DNA of 64,000 nucleotides. Origin: Pseudomonas graminis. GTDB lineage: Bacteria; Pseudomonadota; Gammaproteobacteria; Pseudomonadales; Pseudomonadaceae. Shown in pieces: positions 35,704-47,800 of this stretch. The position numbers and the translations under genes are program-made. The notes below the pieces were generated by a model. The model was not told the origin of the DNA, did no database searches, and saw only the letters and a list, made by a program, of their open reading frames with translations. Each line of letters starts with the position of its first letter. Within the stretch, counting starts at the first letter, position 1. The stretch spans positions 42,670 to 106,669 of the forward strand of contig NZ_FOHW01000004.1 of NCBI RefSeq assembly GCF_900111735.1, written 5' to 3'.

Positions 35704-35860
35704 CCGTTGATCTCGGATGGATTCGACCTAAATTAGTGGCAAGCAGATATCACTCAAACAAGAAACAAAGTTGCTCCTGGCTCAGTGAATCAGGCGGCTG
35801 GTATGACACGCCATTAACCGCGTTGTTGTAGTGCTAAAAGCGAAGAAAGGGACTGTCAGC

Positions 35861-38800
35861 ATGGACAATATCGTTGTAGCCAATAAAGCAACCTCCGAAC
35901 TTACTGCCAACACCTGGGGAGATCTTTCACTCAATTCACCGTCCGTCGTTCAAATGCCGGTCCCCCCCAGTCAAGTTGCTTCGGTCACCCGAAACGGGCA
36001 AGACCTGGTGGTGAATTTGAAGAATGGCGAACAAATCAAAGTTGCCAACTTCTTTAATGCTGCGCCGGATGTCGCCAACAGCGACATGGTATTTCAGGGC
36101 GAAGACGGCACCCTCTGGCAGGCTCAGTACGATGCTCAGTCCTTCACCGGTTTTACCTTCGACGAAGTGAGCTCTCTGGATGAGCTCATTGCAGGAGCTG
36201 GCGTGGTAGGGGGTACGACCCCTACCTTTGCGATTGCCGGGCTCGGTTTGTTGGGTGCCGGCGGTGCGGCGGCGGCAGCGGGCGGCGTCGCAGGCGGCGG
36301 CGGTGGTGGTGGTGGTGGCGGCGGCGGAACTCCCGCTGACACGTCGGCGCCTCTTGCACCCGCCAACCTGCTCGTCAGTGCAGACGGCACGCTGCTGACC
36401 GGTACCGGTGAAGCCGGCGCGACCATTCGGGTGCGCAATAACGCGGGCGCCCTGCTCGGCAGCGGTATTGCGGCGCCGGATGGAACATTCAGCCTGTCGC
36501 TGAGCCCGCCGCAAACCGACGGCCAGTCGCTGACCGTCGATGCGGTCGACGCCGCCGGCAACGTCTCCCCGCCTGCCCAGGCGCAAGCGCCGGACATCGA
36601 TATCACTCCGCCCGGCGATACCACGCCACCCGATGCACCCGCCAACCTCGCCGTCAGTGCCAACGGCGCCCGGCTGACCGGCTCCGGCGAAGCAGGTGCG
36701 ACCATTCAAGTACGCGCCGCCGATGGCACGCTGCTGGGCAGCGGCATCGTCGCGGCAGACGGTACCTTCAGCCTTGCCCTGAGCCCGGCGCAGACCGAAG
36801 GCCAGTCGCTGACCGTCAATGCGGTCGACGCCGCCGGCAACGTCTCCCCGTCGGCCCAGACGCTGGCGCCGGACATCGACGTCACCCCACCGATCGACAC
36901 CACCGCGCCCAACGCCCCGGGCAATCTTTTGGTCAGCGCCGACGGCACCCGCCTCACAGGCTCTGGCGAAATCGGCGCGACCATTCAAGTACGCGCCGCT
37001 GACGGCACGTTGCTGGGCAGTGCCATTGTCGCAGCAGACGGCACCTTCAGCCTCGGGCTGAACCCGCCGCAAACCGACGGCCAGTCGCTGACCGTCAATG
37101 CGGTCGACGCCGCCGGCAACGTCTCCCTGCCCGCCCAGGCGCAAGCACCGGACATCGACGTCATTCCGCCCGGCGGGGATGTCACGCCGCCGGATGCGCC
37201 AACCGGCATCGCGATCAGCGGCAATGGATTGATCGTCAGTGGCCGTGGCGAAGTCGGCAGCATTGCGAGCGTCATCGATGCCAATGGCAACCTGCTCGGG
37301 ACGGCTGTCGTGGGCACTGACGGGCTGTTCAACATCACCCTGAACGTGTCGCAAATCGCCGGTCAACCGCTGCAGCTCACTCTTACCGATGCAGCCGGCA
37401 ACATCTCCGTCAACGTGGCACTGCAAGCACCGGACACCACGCCGCCGGCGGTGCCTTCGAATTTCGTCCTGTCGGCTGACGGCCTCACGCTTAGCGGCCG
37501 GGCCGAAGCGGGTGCGCGCATCCTCGTGCGCAATGCGTCGGGGGCGGTCATCGGCGCCGCCCGCGCCGGTCTGGACGGCACGTTCAGCGTGACCCTCGAC
37601 ACCGCGCAGCTCAACGGCGAGAAACTGAACGTCAGCGCCACCGATTCGTCCGGCAACTCAGCCTCGGCCGAGCTGACCGCCGCCGACACCACGCCACCCG
37701 CCCAAGTCACCGACGTGGTGATCAGCGCGGACGGCACGCAGGTCTCGGGCAAAGGAGAAGCCGGCGCGACGGTGACCCTCATCGGCGCCAACGGCACGGC
37801 CATTGGCTCCGTGGTTGTCGGCGCCAATGGCACCTTCTCTACGACCCTGACACCACCGGTCAACCCCGGTGATCTGGTGCAAGTCACCCAGACCGACGCT
37901 GCAGGCCTGCCTTCCCCCGGGCTGGCGGTCGCGGCGCCCGACGCCACGGGTCCGGCGACGCCTTCCGGTCTGGGCATCAGTGCCGACGGCACCCAGCTGA
38001 CCGGCACCGCGAACGCCGGTTCGATTGTCCAGGTGCGCGACGCCAATGGTGTGCTGCTCGGCAGCGCGACAGTGGGCAGTAACGGCAGCTTCACCGTGGT
38101 ACTCAACCCGCCCCAGGCCAACGGCGAAGTGCTCGACGTGGTCGCGGTGGACGGTCAGGGCGAAAGCTCGGTGACCCTTCCCGTCAACGCGCCCGACATC
38201 ACCGGCCCTTCGGCTGCCACCGAGCTCAGCGTGGCCAATAACGGCCTGACCCTGACCGGCCGTGGCGAACCGGGCTCGACCGTTTCAGTACGTGACGCCC
38301 TGGGCAATGTCATCGGTACCGGCGTGACCTCCGCGACCGGCAACTTCAGCGTCACCCTCGCTTCCGCTCAAACCAATGGCCAGGCACTGCAGGTGGTGCT
38401 CAGCGACGCCGCCGGAAATCCGTCCCCTGTGACGCCCATCAGCGCACCGGACCTTGACGGCCCGCTGCAACCTTTGGCGATCAGCATCGACGCCAGCGGC
38501 ACAACGCTGACCGGCACCGGCGAGGCCGGGGCGACGATCACTGTCACCAGCGTCAACGGCACGGTGCTCGGCACGGCGATCGCCGCCGCTGACGGTCGCT
38601 TCAGCGTGACGCTGAGCAGCCCGCAGAATAACGGCCAGACCCTGCTGGTCGGCGCCAGTGACGCCACCGGCAACCCGGTGTCGCCCGTGACCTTTGTCAC
38701 CCCGGACACCCAGGCGCCCGGGTCGCTGACCAGCGTCATCCTCGACAGCACTGGCCTGATCCTCACCGGTACCGGTGAAGCCGGTGCAAGCCTTACCGTG

Positions 38801-41800
38801 CGTGATGCTGCCGGCAACGTCATCGGCAGCGGCCAGGCCGGTCCCGACGGCAGCTTCTCCCTGACCCTGAGCGCGGCGCAAACCGACGGTCAGTTGTTGC
38901 AAATCACCCAGGTGGACGCTGCAGGCAATCAATCGGTGGCGGTTCCGGTCACTGCGCCCGACGTCAGCGCACCGGGACCTGTGACCAACCTCACTCTGTC
39001 GGCCAACGGCCTGATCGTCACCGGTAACGGCCAGAGCGGCGCCACCGTCACCGTCAAGGATGACCTCGGCGCAACGCTGGGCAGCGCGGTGGTGGGCAGT
39101 GACGGACGCTTTGAAGTGACGCTTTCCAGCGCGCAGATCAACAGCCAGCTGCTGAGCGTCACCCAAGTCGATGGCTCGACACTGGCCTCTCCCTCTACGC
39201 CATTGCAGGCGGCGGACATCCAGGCGCCCGATGCGCCTACCGGCCTGACCCTGAGCGCCAATGGCCTGACGCTGAGCGGCCAGGGCGAGCCCGGCGCCAC
39301 CGTCAACGTGCGCGACGCCAACGGCAACGTGCTGGGCACCGCCACGGCTGACCCGCTAACCGGTCGCTTCGACGTCCTCCTCAACGCGATCCAGGCAGAC
39401 GGCCAGGTACTGGTGGTCAGGCAAGCCGACGCCGCCGGCAACCTATCCCCCGCCGCCTCGTTAAACGCGCCAGACACCACTGCGCCGGGCGCGCCCACCG
39501 GAATTACCATCAGCAACGACGGCCTGACCGTATCCGGGACAGGCGTTGCGGGCGATACGGTTCAGGTGCGTGATGTCAGCGGGACCCTGCTGGGCTCGGC
39601 TGTCGTCGCCCCCAACGGCAGTTTCGTGGTGACCCTGAGTCCGGCGCAGCTGGACGGTCAGGTATTGAGCGTGACCCAGACCGACGCCAGCACCCTGCCC
39701 TCGCCGGCCGGATCCGTCACGGCACCCGACATCACCGCGCCGCCTGTGCCAAGCGGCCTGACGCTGGATGGCGCCGGGCTGTTGACTGGCACCACCGTGC
39801 CCGGCGGCTCGGTAAAAATCCTCGACGCCAACGGCGTTCAGATCGGCGGCGCCACTGCAGGGTCCGACGGAACGTTCACGTTCAACGTTCTGCCGGTTCT
39901 GAGCAACGGCGAGACGGTGCAAGTGGTCGCCACCGATGGCGCCAACGATTCGCTGGCCACTCCGGTGCTCGCACCCGACACCACACGACCGGTCGATGTG
40001 ACGAATCTGGCGATCAGTCCGGACGGCACGAGCGTTTCCGGCGTCGGCGAGCCCGGCACCACCGTCACCGTTCGCGGGCCGGGTAATGTCGTGCTCGGCA
40101 CCGGCACCGTTGGCCAGGACGGTACATTCGTTATCGGCCTCACTCCGCCTGCTGCAAACAACACCAACGTCGACGTCATCAGCACCGACGCCACAGGCAA
40201 CGCCTCCAACGCGGTCACCCTTCCAGGCCCGGACGGCACCCAACTGGCGACCCCCAGCGACATGGCGATCAGCAGCGACGGTTTCATTCTCACCGGTGCC
40301 GCAACCCCGGGCAGCACCGTCACCATTCTCGACAGCAACGGCAGCAGTCTGGGCAGCGGCAGGGTCAACAGTATCGGCCGCTTCAGTATCCTGATGCGTT
40401 TCGCCCAGTTGAACGCGCAGAGTCTGCACGTCGTCTCGACCGATGACGCGGGCAACACCTCGGTCACCGCGCTGGTGGTCGCCAATGACCTGACCGCCCC
40501 CGAAGCCCCGGCTGGCCTGACCATCAATGCCGATGGCAGCTCCGTCACCGGGCGCGGTGAAGCCGGTGCGACGATCACCATTACCAACAGCGGCGGCACC
40601 GTGCTGGGCTCCGGCACGGTTGCGCCCAATGGCACGTTCGCCATCGCACTGACGCCGCCCCAACTGGACGCCCAGCCACTTACGGCCACGCAGACCGACC
40701 TGGCGGGCAACGTTTCGCAAACCGGCAGCATCAGTGCGCCGGACCTGAAGGCGCCCGATGCCGCCACCGGTCTGACCATCAACAACGTCGGCACCGTGGT
40801 CAACGGCCTCGGTGAAGCCGGCGCGACCGTGACCATTCGTGATGCCGCCGGCAACGTCCTCGCCAGCGGCATCGTCAACCAGAGTGGCCAGTTCCAGGTG
40901 ACGCTGCCAAACGCCGTCACCACCGGGGCGCCGCTGACCGTCACCTTGACCGACGCAGCTGGCAATGTCTCGGGCGTGACAAGCCTGGCGACGGTGGACA
41001 CCACGCCGCCGGCCCTGCCACAAAACCTGCTGATCAGCGCCAACGGCAGCACATTGACCGGCACCGGTGAGGCCGGCGCGACCGTCAACGTTCTCGACAT
41101 CACCGGCACGTTGCTCGGCACTGCCCTGGTAGGCAGTGACGGCACCTTCTCCCTTACCCTCGCTCCGGCGCCGAATAACGGCCAGGCACTGGACATCAGC
41201 CAGACCGACCCGAGCGGTAATGTCTCGCCGTCGGTAAACCTCACGGCGCCGGACATCAGCCCGCCCGCCGCCCTCACCCAAGTGTCGGTGAACGCCGACG
41301 GCCTGACCGTGACCGGCCGGGGCGAACCCGGCGCAACGGTGTCGGTGCGGACCGCCGGCGGAGCCCTGTTGGGCACGGCGCTGGTGGCGGCGAATGGCGC
41401 GTTCAGCGTCACCCTGAATGCCGCGCAGCTCAACGCCGAAGTGCTGACCGTGACCCAGGAAGACCCGCCCGGCAACGTCTCGACGGCGGTCAACGTGACG
41501 TCCGCCGACCTCACGGCACCGGACAGTCCGACCGCTCTGCTGCTCAGCGGCAGCGGCGTGCAACTGGCGGGGAACGCCGAAGCCGGCAGCACCGTGACCG
41601 TGCGCGATGCAGCCGGCAACGTGCTGGGTTCGGGCGTCGCCGGGGCCAACGGCGTGTTCCAGGTCACCCTGTCCAGCCCTCAGCTCAACGGCCAGAGCCT
41701 TGGCGTCACGGCCACTGATGCGGCCGGCAATGTCTCGGTGTCGGCGCCTTATCAAGCCGCCGACACCGTCGCGCCCGCCGCTGTCAGCAACCTGGCCATC

Positions 41801-44800
41801 AGCGCCGATGGCCTGGGCCTGGGCGGTACCGGCGAGGCCGGTGCGACGGTGGTCGTGCGCGATGCCAATGGCAACGCGCTGGGCACCGCGACCGTGGCGG
41901 CCAACGGCAGCTTCACCGTCGGCCTCGCCCCGGCGGCAGTTGCCGGCATCACCCTGACCGTGGTCCAGACCGACGCAGCGGGCAATGCCTCCGATGCCAG
42001 CACAGTGGTTGCTCCTGGCAATCTGGCCGAGCCGGCGCCGCAGAATCTGGCCCTCAGTGCGGACGGCCTGACCCTGACCGGTACCGCCAACGCGGGCAGC
42101 ACCGTCAGCATCCGCACCGCCTCCGGTGTGCTGCTGGGCACGGCGCTGGTCGATGGCGACGGCACGTTCAGCGCGCCGCTCAATGCCGCGCAACTCAACG
42201 GCGAGTCGCTTTCGGCCATCGCCACCTCCAGCGACGGCATCAACTCGCTGGCCACCGGTTACCTGGCGGCGGACGTCACCGCCCCGGGAACGCTCACCGA
42301 CCTGGTCCTCAACGCCAACGGCGTGACCCTCACCGGCCACGGCGAAGCGGGCGCAACCGTCACGGTGCTTGGCGCAGGCGGGGTGATTCTCGGCGCCGGC
42401 CAGGTGGGCGCCGACGGCAATTTCTCGCTGACCCTGAACCCGCCGCAGATTGCCGGCCAGTCCCTGAGCATCAGCCAGACCGACCTCGCCGGTAATGAAT
42501 CGGCCAGCCTGGCGCTGACCGCCCGTGACGTGATCGCGCCGAATGCGCCGCTCGCCCTCGCGGTTACCCCAGACGGCGCGGTGCTGTCCGGCACCGGTGA
42601 ACCCGGCGCCACGGTCAACGTGTTCAATGCGTCCGGGGCACTGGTCGGTTCCGGCAGCGTGCGCATCGACGGCACCTTCCAGCTCACCCTCACCACTGCG
42701 CAAGCCAACGGTGAACTGCTGGCGGTGACCCTGACCGACGCGGCCGGGAATATTTCCCTGCCCGCCAGCCTGACCTCGGTCGATACCACGGCGCCGCTGC
42801 CCCTGACCCAGCTGAACATTTCCAGCGATGGCGCAACGCTGACAGGCCGCGGTGAAGCCGGAGCGATTGTCACGGTGACCAACAACCTTGGCACTGTGCT
42901 GGGCACGGCAACCGTAGGCAGTACCGGAGCGTTTACCCTGGTGCTGGCCCCGGCGCTCTCCAATGCTGAAGTGCTGACGCTGGTACAACGCGATGCGGTC
43001 GGCAACGTGTCACCCCAGGCCAGCCTGATCACGCCGGACTTCACCCCGCCCGACCCGCTGGACAACGTGCGCATCAACGCCGCCGGTGCTGTGGTGACCG
43101 GTACCGGTGAAGCCGGCGCCACGGTCACTGTCCGCGATGCCAGCGGCAGCCTGCTCGGCACTACGCTGGTGCTGACGGACGGCACCTTCAGCGTCACCCT
43201 CTCCACGCCGCAGATCAACAGCCAGGTGCTGAGCGTTCAGCAGGCCGACCCACCCGGCAACGTCAGCGTGCCGGCCACGGTCATCGCTCCGGATTTGACG
43301 CCGCCAGCGGTCGCCACCGACCTGCAGTTCAATGCCTCCGGCAGTGTGCTCAGCGGCAGCGGCGAAGTCGGCGCGGGGGTGCGCATTACCCTGGCCGATG
43401 GCACGCAAGTCGGCACCGGCACCGTGGGCGTCGACGGCAAGTTCCTGATCACCCTGACCCAGACGCAAAACACCGGTCAGCCGGTGTTTATCGTGCTCAC
43501 CGACGCAGCCAACAATGCCTCGGCTGCAGGCTCCCTGGCATCACCTGATCTGACGCCTCCCGCAGCGGTTACCAACGTGCAAATCAATGACGCCGGCGCA
43601 GTGGTCAGCGGTCGCGGTGAGCCAGGTGCCAGCCTGTTGGTCACCGATGCGGCAGGCAACATCATCGGCACCGGCGCGGTGGGTGTGGACGGTAATTTCG
43701 CCGTCTCGCTGTCGGTACCACAAATCAACGGCGAGTTGCTGTCGATCGCGCAGCGTGATGCGGCGGGCAACCCTTCCGCGGGCACGCCCGTCACAGCGCC
43801 GGACAACACCCCGCCAGCCCTGCCGGTGGTGACGTCGCTGAGTGCCAACGGCCTGACACTGAACGGCACCGGTGAAGTGGGCGCCACGATCAAGGTCACC
43901 AGCGCTGCCGGCGCCAGCCTCGGCACCACCACGGTGCTGGCCGACGGGACGTTCAGCGTCACGCTGTCGTCTGCCCAGCTCAATGGCGAGACCCTCAGCC
44001 TTACCCAGACCGACGCGGCCAACAACGTGTCCGGTACGCTGCCTTTCCAGGCCGCCGACGTTACCGATCCCCTCGCCGTGACCAACCTTGCGGTCAGCCA
44101 GGACGGTCTGACCCTCACTGGACGCGGCGAACCCGGTGCGACGGTCACGGTCGCAGTGACGGGGGCGCCCCAAGGTACGCCCGCACTTGGTACGGCCACC
44201 GTGCGCGCGGACGGTTCGTTCAGCGTTCCGCTGACGACTGCCCAGCTCGATGGCCAGTCGCTGTCGGTGGTGCAGGTCGACCCCGCACAAAACGATTCCA
44301 CGCCGGTGGCGGTCAACGCACCGGACATCACGCCGCCAGCGGTTCCGGTCATCACCTCGCTCACTGGCAACGGCACGATCCTGCAAGGCACGGCCGAGGC
44401 CAATAGCACCGTCACTGTGCGGTCCGCCGACGGCACGTTGCTGGGCTCCACGCGGACGGATACGGGTGGACGGTACGAAATTGCGCTGAATCCTGCGCAA
44501 ACCAACGGGCAGGTCATCTCCGTCATCGCAACGGACGGGGCCAACAACCCTTCCCCGCCGCTGGTGTATCAAGTGCCAGACACCCAGGCGCCTGACGCGG
44601 TCAGCAACCTGACCATCAGCGCCGACTATTTGCTGCTGGCAGGGCGCGGTGAAGCGGGATCGACGGTGACGGTGAAAAACTCCGTGGGCGCGACGGTTGG
44701 CGGCGGCCAGGTGGCAGCCAACGGCACATTCGTGGTCACCCTGGCTGCTGGCATCACAGCCAGCAACGTCCTCACGGTCAGTCAAGCGGACGCCAGCGGG

Positions 44801-47800
44801 AATGTTTCCGGTAATGCCGACCTCACCGTCCCGGTGACCCCGCCACCGAACGCGCCGACCAACCTGTCGGTGAGCGCCGACGGTCTGACGGTCATCGGCA
44901 ACGCCGCAACGGGCACCACCATCACGGTGTACAGCGCAACAGGGGCCGTGCTCGGGACGGCCGCCACCAATGCTGGCGGTACGTTCACGGTGACCCTCAA
45001 CACCGCACAAACCAACGGCGAAAGCCTTGGCGTGACGGCCAGTACCGGAGCAGGCGGCGCATCCTTGCCGGCTGCGGTACTGGCGGCGGACACCACGCCG
45101 CCGGCGGTGCTGACCGATCTCGCGGTCAGCGCCACCGGCACCTTGGTGACCGGTCGTGGCGAAGCCGGGGCGACGGTGACCATCACCACCGCCGCCGGCG
45201 CGCCCCTCGGCACTGCAGTGGTCAATGCCGGCGGCACGTTTAGCGTCACGCTCAGCTCGGCGCAAGCCAACGGTCAGGTGCTCAACGCGTATCAGACCGA
45301 CGCCGTGCCGTTGCAATCGGCCACGTCGTCGGTCACCGCGCCCGACATCACCGCGCCGAATGCACCGTTGCAGCTGACCCTCAATGGCGCCGGCACTGTG
45401 CTCAGCGGGATTGGCGAAGCCGGCGCGACGGTCACGGTGCGCAGCAGCCTGGGCGTCGTACTCGGTACGGCAACCGTTGCACTGGACGGCACGTTCAACG
45501 CCAACCTCTCGGCGGCTCAGCTCAACGGTCAGTTGCTGTCGGTGAGCCAGCGGGACGCCGCAGGCAACGTCTCATTGCTGGCGAACCTCAGCGCTGTCGA
45601 CACCACGCCACCCGCCGCTCTGACCAACGTCACCCTCAATGGCGCGGGCTTGCAAGTCAGCGGCAACGGTGAGGCTGGCGCGACCGTACGCGTGACAACT
45701 GCGGCAGGCGTAGTGCTGGGCACTGCGGTTGTCAACGCGGCAGGCGGATTCGTCGTTTCGCTCTCCAGTGCTCAATTGAATGGCCAGGTGCTCAGCGTCC
45801 TGCAAGCGGACGTGGCGGGCAACGCCTCGGCCGTGGCGACCGTCACTGCCCTGGACCTTCAGGCGCCCAACGCCCCTTCCGCGCTGGTACTGGCCGCCAA
45901 CGGCCTGACCCTCAGCGGCAGCGGTGAAGCGGGCGCGACGGTCAACGTGGTCAACGCCAGCGGCACGCTGCTGGGCACAACCACGGTAGGCGCGGGCGGA
46001 ACGTTCAGCGTCACCCTCAATGCCGCGCAGCTGGACGGCCAGGCGTTGACGGTGCGTCAGGTGGATGTCGCCGGCAACGTGTCTGCCGCCGGTAGCCTTG
46101 TGGCGCCGGATACCACGGCGCCGGGCGCATCTACAGCGGTGACCGTAAATGCCAGCGGTTCGGTGGTGACCGGCACCGGTGTGGCCGGCTCGACAGTCAC
46201 TGTGCGCAATGCGGTCGGCACTGTCCTCGGCACCACGACGGTGGCCGCCAACGGCAGCTTCTCGGTGGCATTGAACGCCGCGCAGATCAACAACCAGGTG
46301 CTGAGCATCACCCAGGCGGATGCTGCGGGTAACGTGTCGCTTTCGGCGAGCACTATTGCGCCTGACCTGACACCACCCGCTGCACCCACTGCTCTGCTGG
46401 TCAGTGTCGATGGCCTGAGCGTCAGCGGCACGGGCGAAGTCGGTTCGACGGTACAAATCAAATCCACCGGCGGCGCGGTGCTGGGGACGGGCACCGTTGG
46501 GGCCACGGGAGTATTCAACGTCACCCTCGCCCCCGCGCAGATCAACGGCGAAACCCTGCTGGTCAGCCTCACCGACATCAAGGGCAATCTGTCGGTGGTG
46601 GCCAACGTCACCGCGCCGGACATCGACGTCAACACGCCGGTGATCGCCAGCGACAACCTGGCCACCGCCACGGTCAGCCTGGTGCCGGTGAAGAGCACGC
46701 AGAACTTCGCGGACTCCTTCACCACGCTGCTGGCCGGGTTCTCCAAGGCGTTTGTGTTCACGGTCAACAGCGGCACCAGCCTTGATCCGACCCTGACGCT
46801 GACCACGGGCAGCGCGGTGTCACTGCTCGATGGCGTGGTCTATACGCTGCAGGTCAAGAACGCCAGCGGCAACTGGGTGACCCTGGACGTCAACGGCAGC
46901 GGTGGCCTGCTCGACCTTGTGGCCCTGACCGGCCAGGGCGTGCGGGTGAACATCGGTGATCTGCTGGGTGGCGACTACCGGCTGATCGTGTCGAGCACCG
47001 GCATCGGCGTGGTGACCAACGTCACCACGCAGTTGCAGCTGGACGTCACCAGCCTGACCCAGTTCAACGGGGTGGCCGGTGCCGCCGTGACCGGCAATGT
47101 CATCACCAATCCGGGAATTGACGGCCAGGCGGACGTGACCGGTCCGGACAACGGCGCCGTGTTGCAGGTCCTGAAAAACGGCAGCTACGTCACCGCCAGC
47201 GCGGGCACTACGGTGCAAGGGCTGTACGGCACGCTGACCATCGACGCCAGCGGCAACTACAGCTATCGGCCCGACGGAGCTGTCGCCAGCGTCGGTAAAG
47301 TGGATGTCTTCAGCTATCAGCTGGTGCACCCGAATGGCCTGAGCGACACGGCCAATCTGTACGTGCGCATCGACAGTCCCCAGGCCACCGAGGTGTGGAG
47401 CAATACCAACCTGGCCAGCCCGGCCTTTCTGGTCGACGCCACCAACGACATCGCGGTCAGCGATATCACCCTGGTCAACAAGGAGGTCATCACCACCTCC
47501 ACGCTGGGGCCGTTCCTCGTGCCGCTGCTGGGCGGTAATGGCTCCTGGAGCACCAGCGTGGCGGCAGGTGCGATCAGTGACCTCACCGTAGTGGTCAGCT
47601 CCTCTAACCTGCTCAGCCTGCTCGGGTCGCTGAACCTGGGCCTGTACAAGCTCAACACCACCACCGGCCAATACGTGCTGGTCAAGAGCTATGCCGGTGG
47701 CTCGTTGGCAAACCTGGGCGGCGGCAATTACGCCGCGCGCTTCGATGATCAGGGGCCCGGCAGCTATCAGGTCAGACTTGCCGCCGGGGGCATCGGTGTC

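Noticed and set aside
36240..36330. AAAG-like motif in the Ala/Gly linker of the adhesin as a LapG cleavage site
   Set aside because: It lies in a low-complexity run after a BapA-type, not LapA-type, N-terminus; the match is trivial for such a run.
39461..42988. 1175-codon open frame antisense to the adhesin gene (and others at 43541-45316 and 46820-48121)
   Set aside because: GC-rich repeats with strong codon bias leave the opposite strand open; the translations are repetitive, lack motifs and ribosome sites.
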